This document shows, piece by piece, positions 5,401 to 10,364 of a DNA stretch of 10,364 bases. Made by a program: the position numbers and the translations under genes. This stretch comes from an uncultured Oscillospiraceae bacterium (GTDB taxonomy: Bacteria; Bacillota; Clostridia; Oscillospirales; Acutalibacteraceae): NCBI GenBank assembly GCA_958451705.1, contig CAUDRD010000040.1:1-10364 (forward strand). Reading direction: 5' to 3'. Each line of letters opens with the position of its first letter. Within the stretch, counting starts at the first letter, position 1. The notes under the pieces were generated by a model. It did no database searches. It was not told where the DNA came from and was given only the letters and a program-made list of their open reading frames with translations.

Positions 5401-5452
5401 TGCGGCATCTTGGTCCCAAACCAAGCACTCTACCAAACTGAGCTACGCCTCG
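5401..5452 (-). pseudogene. 3'-truncated tRNA-Pro copy
   Basis: These 52 nt are identical to the first 52 nt of the intact tRNA-Pro: 5' acceptor strand, D arm, anticodon arm with TGG, variable loop and the first three bases of the T stem. Identity stops abruptly after GCCGCA, and neither a T loop nor the 3' acceptor strand follows, so it cannot fold into a mature tRNA. It is the first element behind the strong promoter at 5487-5515. Confidence 0.88.
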
Positions 5453-5486
5453 GAAAAATTTATTTCTGCGATAAATCGACTTAGTG

Positions 5487-5515
5487 AGTATATCATATTT
5501 TAAGGAAAAAAACAA
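5487..5515 (-). promoter_or_regulatory. Sigma-A promoter of the tRNA-Pro unit
   Basis: The minus strand has TTGTTT (5515-5510), a 17-bp spacer ending in TGA, and TATACT (5492-5487), so the -10 is extended. The predicted start near 5480 lies about 28 nt ahead of the truncated tRNA copy. The rest of 5516-5581 shows nothing further. Confidence 0.75.
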
Positions 5516-5581
5516 GATTTAAAATAACATTTTTCTAAGGGAAAAGCAGGCGCACCCCTTTTACTATCTATCCCTGACATC

Positions 5582-5604
5582 AAAAGCGGCGGAAAAATCC
5601 GCCG
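5582..5604 (-). terminator. Terminator of the hydrogenase cluster
   Basis: A perfect 7-bp GC-rich stem (CGGCGGA/TCCGCCG, 4-nt loop) is followed on the minus strand by CTTTTG, 11 bp past the stop codon of the [2Fe-2S] protein gene. The T run is short, so termination may be incomplete. Confidence 0.65.
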
Positions 5605-5615
5605 TTCTGACCTGG

Positions 5616-5873
5616 TTATTCAATTTCCGGAAGTACATGGGTATTGAAATAATCTTCTACCCCTTTAGGGCTTACGCCGCATATCTTTTTGCCGTTGACT
5701 CTTGTGCAAACCGCACCTTCGCACTGACCCATACAGAACACAGCTTTAAGTTCAACCTTGTCTTTAAGATTTCTCTCTTCAATTATGTTCTGTAACCCGG
5801 TTATAATGTCGTGGGAGCCACCAAGATGACAGGCGCTGCCTATACAAACCTGAACCGATACCAAAATATGCAC
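5616..5873 (-). CDS. Small thioredoxin-fold [2Fe-2S] ferredoxin (NuoE/HydC-type domain)
   Basis: The 85-aa product is essentially a single domain. It carries Cys10-x4-Cys15 (VCIGSACHLGG) and Cys47-x3-Cys51 (VFCMGQCEGA), the two cysteine pairs and spacing that bind the [2Fe-2S] cluster in NuoE-like subunits and Clostridium pasteurianum-type thioredoxin-like ferredoxins, followed by the usual V-N-G-K and G-V-S-P-K-G segment. It is the last gene of the cluster, 27 bp after the group B hydrogenase, so it is likely its electron-transfer partner or a link to another redox complex. The start is a GTG with a modest CGGA ribosome binding site 6 nt upstream. A TTG three codons later is an alternative. 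Two extra cysteines (56, 65) are not part of the known cluster motif. Confidence 0.9.
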   Translation of the reverse strand: MHILVSVQVCIGSACHLGGSHDIITGLQNIIEERNLKDKVELKAVFCMGQCEGAVCTRVNGKKICGVSPKGVEDYFNTHVLPEIE

Positions 5874-5900
5874 CCGCTTTCCGTTTTTAATATTAAATTA

Positions 5901-7337
5901 TTATGTAAAATCAAGAACGCTTATTGCACTCTGCATAGTCTTTTCAAGGGCAAGCTTTCCGTAATTGTCAACTTCCAGCTTATTCTTGGGACCGTGAGTA
6001 AGGCAAGCCGCACCGCCTATACAGCCGTTTTCGCAGGCCATACCCTCAATAAAGTTTTCCTGAAGAACATTTTTGGAGGCCTTCAAAAGCGCCGTTCTGC
6101 ACTCGGTAATACCGTTACACGAAATAGGCTTGTACTTAAAGTCGAGGTCAAAAAGTCCCTGCTCTTTAAGAGCCTGCTCAACGGCAACGGCAAGTCCGCC
6201 GCTTCTTGCGAATACTCTTCCGAAATAGGAGGCGTTGTCAAGACATTCACCTTTAAGTGAAGAAATCTCTATGTTCTTTGCGTCAAACAAAGCCTGAAGC
6301 TCTTCAAAAGTCAAAACATAATCTACATAGGGTTTAACTGTATCAAGCTTAATCTCAGCCTTTTTAGCAATACAGGGTCCTATAAAGACCACCTTGCAGT
6401 CGGGCTCAATTCTTTTAAGATAGCTTGCAATCTGAGCCATAGGCGAAAGGTTGTGGGAAATATGCTTTACCATAGTGGGGAAGAACTTATGAATATAGCT
6501 TACAAAAGCGGGACAGCAAGAGCTTGTAAGGAAACCTTTTTCGTAAAGCTCGCTTGCCTCTTTATAAGCCACCATATCTGCGCCGAGAGCTGCTTCAACA
6601 ACGCTGTGGAAACCGAGGCATCTAAGTCCTTCAACAACCTGCTCAACCTTTGCATAGACGAACTGGCTTACGATTGACGGTGCAACAACTGCGTAAACTT
6701 TATATTTCTCATTGTTTTCGGAGGCCTTTATTGTGCGGATAACTTCAAGAATTGAAGACTTATCGGCAATAGCTCCAAAGGGGCATTTATAAACGCAGGC
6801 TCCGCAGGAAATACATTTTTCGTTATCAATAACAGCCTTTTTGTCGTCATCCATTGAAATCGCATTAATCTTGCAGGCGTTCATGCAGGGACGCACAGAT
6901 CTGATTATAGCGTTATAGGGGCAAGCCTCAATGCACTTACCGCATTCAATACACTTGCTGTGATCAATCTGTGAACGGTGGTCGACAATACTTATAGCGC
7001 CTCTGGGACAAACGTCAACGCAGCGGTGAGCGATACATCCGCGGCAGGACGGAGTAACCTGTATTCCGTCAACGGGACATTCATCGCAGGCAATGTCGAG
7101 AATTTCCACAACATTGGGGTTCGTTTTATCTCCGCCCATTGCAAGCCTTACACGTTCGCCGATAATGGCACGCTCCTTATAGATGCAGCAGCGCAGAGAA
7201 GGCTTTGGTCCCGGCATAATAGTCTTAGGTATGTTCATTATATTCTCTTCGAGGGTACCGTCAAACTCCAACGATGCAACCTCTTTGAGCACCTTATATT
7301 TGAGCTTTTGCACATAGGTGTCAAATAATCTCTCCAT
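5901..7337 (-). CDS. [FeFe] hydrogenase, group B-like (ferredoxin-domain plus H-cluster)
   Basis: A 478-aa cytoplasmic iron-sulfur enzyme for reversible H2 oxidation/proton reduction. The N-terminal third is Cys-rich: Cys98/101/106/110 and Cys129/132/135/139 form cluster motifs, then Cys151/155, and Cys175/178/181/185 is a classical C-x2-C-x2-C-x3-C-P motif. The H-cluster domain has the three signatures: TSSCCPAF (271-278, proton-transfer Cys274 and ligand Cys275), GPCIAKKAE (320-328, Cys322, with Gly where group A enzymes have Met) and GMACENGC (432-439, Cys435 and Cys439). Length, domain order and the GPC form fit the group B (B1/B3-type) hydrogenases of gut Clostridia, which are thought to use ferredoxin. 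A strong AGAGGAG lies 6 nt before the ATG and a separate promoter just upstream. The maturases HydEFG are not in the window. Confidence 0.93.
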   Translation of the reverse strand: MERLFDTYVQKLKYKVLKEVASLEFDGTLEENIMNIPKTIMPGPKPSLRCCIYKERAIIGERVRLAMGGDKTNPNVVEILDIACDECPVDGIQVTPSCRGCIAHRCVDVCPRGAISIVDHRSQIDHSKCIECGKCIEACPYNAIIRSVRPCMNACKINAISMDDDKKAVIDNEKCISCGACVYKCPFGAIADKSSILEVIRTIKASENNEKYKVYAVVAPSIVSQFVYAKVEQVVEGLRCLGFHSVVEAALGADMVAYKEASELYEKGFLTSSCCPAFVSYIHKFFPTMVKHISHNLSPMAQIASYLKRIEPDCKVVFIGPCIAKKAEIKLDTVKPYVDYVLTFEELQALFDAKNIEISSLKGECLDNASYFGRVFARSGGLAVAVEQALKEQGLFDLDFKYKPISCNGITECRTALLKASKNVLQENFIEGMACENGCIGGAACLTHGPKNKLEVDNYGKLALEKTMQSAISVLDFT

Positions 7338-7368
7338 AAAAATCTCCTCTCAATTATCTGTCTCCTAT

Positions 7369-7397
7369 ATTTTAAATCATTTAAAAATCATTTTCAA
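7369..7397 (-). promoter_or_regulatory. Internal sigma-A promoter ahead of the group B hydrogenase gene
   Basis: The minus strand has TTGAAA (7397-7392), a 17-bp spacer and TAAAAT (7374-7369). The -35 begins at the base after the stop codon of the phosphatase gene. The predicted start near 7362 leaves a leader of about 25 nt containing the AGAGGAG ribosome binding site (7350-7344). This would let the hydrogenase and ferredoxin genes be expressed independently of the sensor/phosphatase genes. Confidence 0.7.
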
Positions 7398-8573
7398 TCA
7401 ATAATATTTGGTTTCCACTCTTTTACCAAAACTTTCAAGAAGCTCCTTAAGTTTTTCTATCTGTTGGAGCTTGATACTCAGATCCTGAGGCAAATCCGGG
7501 TTCTGATGAGCGGGATTTATAGCCGTTCCTATAAAAAGTTTCAGCCTTGTGCAGTCTTCCAAAAGCATTTTCGCCATCATCGAAGCGCCGTTCTCTTCGT
7601 CGAGGGTATTGAAAAACTCCGAATCAGACCCGCTCTCTTTGTACTGCTTTAAAATATCAAGGGTGCGACTTAAAGTAAGCACTCCCTCTGTGCAGAGGTC
7701 TATCCCCTCAATAAAGCCGATTGGCGGGACACAGGGATCGGTATATTTAAGAGATGTCTTTATGGGTTTACCCATAACCCTCGAAACTATATTGGCGCTG
7801 GTTCCGCCGCAGATAGTATGCTTCCCCTCGCTGGCCATATAGTCTATTACCATTCTCTCGTCGTCCTCTTTATTTCTGGGAGGACCCGCAAACATATTGA
7901 CAACCTTTTCATTTACAACTCCCACTACCAATACCGTTGAGTCGTCTCCCGGTCTGCCGTGGTAAAGGTCGCTTACGGTATCGGAAAGAGCCGCCGTAAG
8001 CCTCGGCACCGACATATCCAGGGCAACTGCATTTTTAAGCCATGCCGCCACATGATCCCATGTCCAGCCGAAATTTAAAGACTCGCCGACTCCCGCATAT
8101 ATAACTCCGTCGCTGACAAGGGTAAGTATATCCCCTGCCTGCGCCTGAAACCTTGTTTCGTAAACTCCTCTGCCGGAATATTCGTTATACTCGCACTTAA
8201 ACTGGCAAAGCTCCCCGTCACGCAAATAAAAGCAGAAGGGATTGTCGAACTCTGCAAGATAGCCTTCACCTGTATCCGAAATTTCAAGAACGCTGAAAGT
8301 TGAGTAGGCAAGCTTTCTTACACTGCAAACGGGGAGGGTGTTGGCAACTGTAGCCACTGCGTCGGCAACGGTTGCACCCTCTTTGAGCATAGTGGAAATT
8401 ATGGTGCTTGTAAGAGTTGCAAGGATATTCGCCTTTACTCCGCTTCCAAGGCCGTCGGCAAGGACGGCAATTGTAGAGGTGGGTGTGCGGACTATGGAAA
8501 CTTTATCGCCGCAAAGCTCCTCGCCTTTTTTAAAAAGACTTTTATAGGCGGTTTCTATATGGAATCTGCTCAT
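7398..8573 (-). CDS. SpoIIE/PP2C-type serine/threonine phosphatase linked to a sensory hydrogenase
   Basis: A 391-aa soluble protein. Residues 1-220 form a SpoIIE-type PP2C phosphatase domain with the metal-binding acids in place: GDK (22-24), ADGLGSG (Asp40), SDG (Asp155) and GDDST (Asp210/211). The domain dephosphorylates Ser/Thr residues, in known relatives usually anti-anti-sigma factors. Residues 225-391 (with KHTICGGTSANIVSR and an Asp/Glu-rich helical end) are not a domain I can name, but the combination is familiar from phosphatases encoded beside PAS-type [FeFe] hydrogenases. Its ATG overlaps the upstream hydrogenase gene's stop (ATGA), so the two are translationally coupled and probably made in fixed ratio. 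There is no membrane segment or sensor domain of its own, so its signal likely comes from that partner. Its target is not in the window. Confidence 0.9.
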   Translation of the reverse strand: MSRFHIETAYKSLFKKGEELCGDKVSIVRTPTSTIAVLADGLGSGVKANILATLTSTIISTMLKEGATVADAVATVANTLPVCSVRKLAYSTFSVLEISDTGEGYLAEFDNPFCFYLRDGELCQFKCEYNEYSGRGVYETRFQAQAGDILTLVSDGVIYAGVGESLNFGWTWDHVAAWLKNAVALDMSVPRLTAALSDTVSDLYHGRPGDDSTVLVVGVVNEKVVNMFAGPPRNKEDDERMVIDYMASEGKHTICGGTSANIVSRVMGKPIKTSLKYTDPCVPPIGFIEGIDLCTEGVLTLSRTLDILKQYKESGSDSEFFNTLDEENGASMMAKMLLEDCTRLKLFIGTAINPAHQNPDLPQDLSIKLQQIEKLKELLESFGKRVETKYY

Positions 8574-10282
8574 TTAGCGTCACCGCCGTTTTCAATCATA
8601 TCCTTTAGTTTCGTCAAAGTGACCTTTGTCTCAGCCGTGGTTTCACCTAAGAGACTTGCTATCTCCTGAGCGACGGTCATCTGCTTTTCGATAACCTTCT
8701 GCGCCATTTCAACAGAGCTCATCTTCATCTGATAATTTGCCTTCTGTCTTTCCTCTTCTTCGGTTATATCTTTAAAAATACCCATTATATAGTTGCCGTC
8801 ATCGGTTTTTATAATACTTTGAAGCACAGTTGCTCCGTACTCCGTAAGCTCCGACTTTTTATCTATTATATTTTCTCCCGTATCAAGTACATACAGAAAA
8901 TCAGCCGGGTCTATAAGCTCATATATTCCCTTTTGCAGAGCCTGAGTTCTGGTAATTCCGAAAAGCTTTTCAGCCGCTCTGTTAAATTCAATTATGTTAA
9001 GCTCTTCGTCAACTATAACCGTTATATTTGGGGTTTGAGCAAGCACATAGTTTGAAAGGGATTCAGCTCTCTGACGCATAAAGGGCAGACACATATTTAT
9101 ATCCGCTTTTCCCTGAAAAACTGCAATGGCCTTTTCACGGCATGAGGGATAACCGCAGGAACCGCAGTTGAGCTCCTGTTCTGGAGTTTCTTTACCGATT
9201 CTTCTGAGTATCTCACGAATTTCCTTTTCAGTCGGCATAAGTTTTTTATCTGCTGCACCGGCAAAGGTTTTTGAAATTTCAAGGGGAGAGTCTAAAACGG
9301 GAAAGCCATCGCCGGTTTTAGCAACGTGCTTTGAAAGCTCAACTCTGCCTAAGAATTTGCTGCGGCGGGTTTCGCTGGCTGCCGGACCGTTTATGCATCC
9401 GCCTTCACAGGCGTTGACCTCCGCAAAGCAGCCTTTCAGCTCCCCCGCAATCATAGCCTCAAAAAGCTCCTTGCAGGCGTCGATATTATCAACACCTATC
9501 ATGCTGTAAGGGAGATCATTTTCTATCTTTTTAATGCTCTTTATTATTCCGCCGGGTATCGGATAAAGGCGGTTTATCTCTGAGTTATCTTTTATAAATT
9601 CCTCCGGCTCACACTCACCGATTTTTATATCCTCCTGAGCCGTCCAAAGGTCAAGGTCGGTAAAATTCAGCACAGCATCAATTTCAGTACAGTGCCTTAA
9701 ATCCTCAGACTCCGCTTTTTTAGCTATACAAGGTCCCACAAAAACTACCTTGCACCTTTCACCAAAAGCTTTTTTCAGCAGTCTTCCGTGGGCTATCATA
9801 GGACTTACAACAGGAGCAAGATACTTTACCACACCGGGATAATATTTTTCCGCAAGAGCGTTAATTGCCGGGCAGCAGGTAGTGATGATATTTTCCATAC
9901 TGCCCTCTTTTATAAGGCGGTGATATTCGGCGGTGACATAGGCGGCTCCGTCGGTTGTCTGAGCCACTCCTTTAACTCCAAGTTTCTTTAAAGCGCCTAC
10001 AATTTTCTGAGGGTCGTCAAGGTCAAACATTGTATAGTAAGAGGGTGCAAGGGATACATATACATCCTCCCCGTGACGGATAAACTCCTTCACTTTTTCA
10101 AGATCTGAGGAAAGAGTTTTGGCGTTTTGCGGACAGGCATGAAGACAGGTTCCGCATAGAATACACTCATCGGAAATAATATGGGCCTGCTCGTCGGAAA
10201 TCTTAATGGACTTGACCGGACACAATTTAATGCATTTGTAGCAGTTTTTGCAGTTCGCCTTTTTAAGACCGATTATATTCAT
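8570..10282 (-). CDS. Sensory-type [FeFe] hydrogenase with C-terminal PAS domain (HydS/HfsB-like, phosphatase-linked group C3-like)
   Basis: A 570-aa multidomain protein. Domains in order: two [4Fe-4S] ferredoxin motifs (Cys11/14/17/21 and Cys40/43/46/50); an H-cluster domain with TTCCPA (134-139, ligand Cys137), GPCIAKKAE (183-191, Cys185) and VNACEGGC (289-296, Cys292/296); an extra four-Cys Fe-S domain (Cys373/376/381/398, C-x2-C-x4-C-x16-C); a PAS domain (about 414-509); and a helical C-terminus suited to signal relay. Such hydrogenases are regarded as H2 or redox sensors, and the adjacent PP2C gene fits the phosphatase-linked class. Met residues found near the active site of catalytic group A enzymes are replaced (Gly183 before PC, Asn290 before AC), while the proton-transfer Cys136 remains. 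The ATG overlaps the upstream stop (TGATG); a GTG one codon earlier (10285) is equally possible, with GGGAG 7 nt away. Confidence 0.9.
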   Translation of the reverse strand: MNIIGLKKANCKNCYKCIKLCPVKSIKISDEQAHIISDECILCGTCLHACPQNAKTLSSDLEKVKEFIRHGEDVYVSLAPSYYTMFDLDDPQKIVGALKKLGVKGVAQTTDGAAYVTAEYHRLIKEGSMENIITTCCPAINALAEKYYPGVVKYLAPVVSPMIAHGRLLKKAFGERCKVVFVGPCIAKKAESEDLRHCTEIDAVLNFTDLDLWTAQEDIKIGECEPEEFIKDNSEINRLYPIPGGIIKSIKKIENDLPYSMIGVDNIDACKELFEAMIAGELKGCFAEVNACEGGCINGPAASETRRSKFLGRVELSKHVAKTGDGFPVLDSPLEISKTFAGAADKKLMPTEKEIREILRRIGKETPEQELNCGSCGYPSCREKAIAVFQGKADINMCLPFMRQRAESLSNYVLAQTPNITVIVDEELNIIEFNRAAEKLFGITRTQALQKGIYELIDPADFLYVLDTGENIIDKKSELTEYGATVLQSIIKTDDGNYIMGIFKDITEEEERQKANYQMKMSSVEMAQKVIEKQMTVAQEIASLLGETTAETKVTLTKLKDMIENGGDAK

Positions 10283-10364
10283 CACTTAACCACTCCCAAC
10301 ACATAACTGTTAAAAAACTCCTCAGTATTCTCCGTTGTAAGAGAATGGAGAACGCCGTCAACGG
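10282..10364 (-). CDS. C-terminal end of an unidentified gene upstream of the sensory hydrogenase
   Basis: The frame is open from the right edge and ends ...NSYVLGVVK-stop, with the TGA overlapping the hydrogenase ATG by one base. That spacing suggests the same operon. Only about 26 residues are visible (VDGVLHSLTTENTEEFF and so on), too few to assign. In related clusters this place is often taken by small regulatory ATPase or DRTGG-type proteins, but I see no motif for either here. Confidence 0.6.
   Translation of the reverse strand, partial: VDGVLHSLTTENTEEFFNSYVLGVVK

Noticed and set aside
4996..5484. Several 82-85-codon frames across the tRNA-Pro locus on both strands
   Set aside because: They translate tRNA, terminator and hairpin sequence; the same peptide appears twice only because the tRNA is duplicated.
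5901..7337. Possible NADH-bifurcating HydA subunit
   Set aside because: There is no N-terminal [2Fe-2S] plant-type domain of group A enzymes and no NuoF-like flavin subunit in the window; the GPC motif and length fit group B better.

Overview
The window looks like a chromosomal piece of a low-to-mid GC, anaerobic, Gram-positive Clostridia member, probably gut-type (Oscillospiraceae/Ruminococcaceae-like). The signs are strong AGGAGG-type ribosome binding sites, sigma-A promoters with 17-bp spacers, CCA encoded in the tRNA genes, two oxygen-sensitive [FeFe]-hydrogenase-type proteins, and a secreted protein with a Thr/Glu-rich stalk and a C-terminal membrane anchor. The assignment rests on gene content and style only. 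Every gene I can support is on the minus strand, so the window reads from right to left.

Right part (5582-10364): a hydrogenase cluster. After the tail of an unidentified gene come a PAS-bearing sensory-type [FeFe] hydrogenase, a SpoIIE/PP2C-type phosphatase overlapping it by 4 bp, a group B-like ferredoxin-[FeFe] hydrogenase, and a small thioredoxin-fold [2Fe-2S] protein, closed by a terminator. A good sigma-A promoter starts right after the phosphatase stop codon. The sensor/phosphatase pair and the enzyme/ferredoxin pair may therefore be transcribed partly independently. The likely logic is that the sensor hydrogenase reads H2 or redox state and passes it on through the phosphatase, while the group B enzyme evolves or consumes H2.

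Middle (4919-5582): a tRNA-Pro(UGG) transcription unit. It has one strong promoter, a 52-nt exact but 3'-truncated copy of the tRNA, about 130 bp of hairpin-rich foreign-looking sequence that includes an inverted T-arm fragment, then the intact tRNA-Pro and a terminator.

Left-middle (1773-4965): a secreted LCAT-like alpha/beta hydrolase with its own promoter and terminator, an inositol-monophosphatase family enzyme, and a small alpha-helical protein whose ribosome binding site lies in one arm of a 16-bp inverted repeat.

Left part (1-1757): tRNA-Val(CAC) with promoter and terminator, a decayed duplicate of its 3' end and terminator, a TPR-like hypothetical gene, a small membrane-anchored protein with a beta-rich C-terminal domain, and the start of a GNAT acetyltransferase running off the left edge. 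I saw no insertion sequence, CRISPR array or prophage gene.
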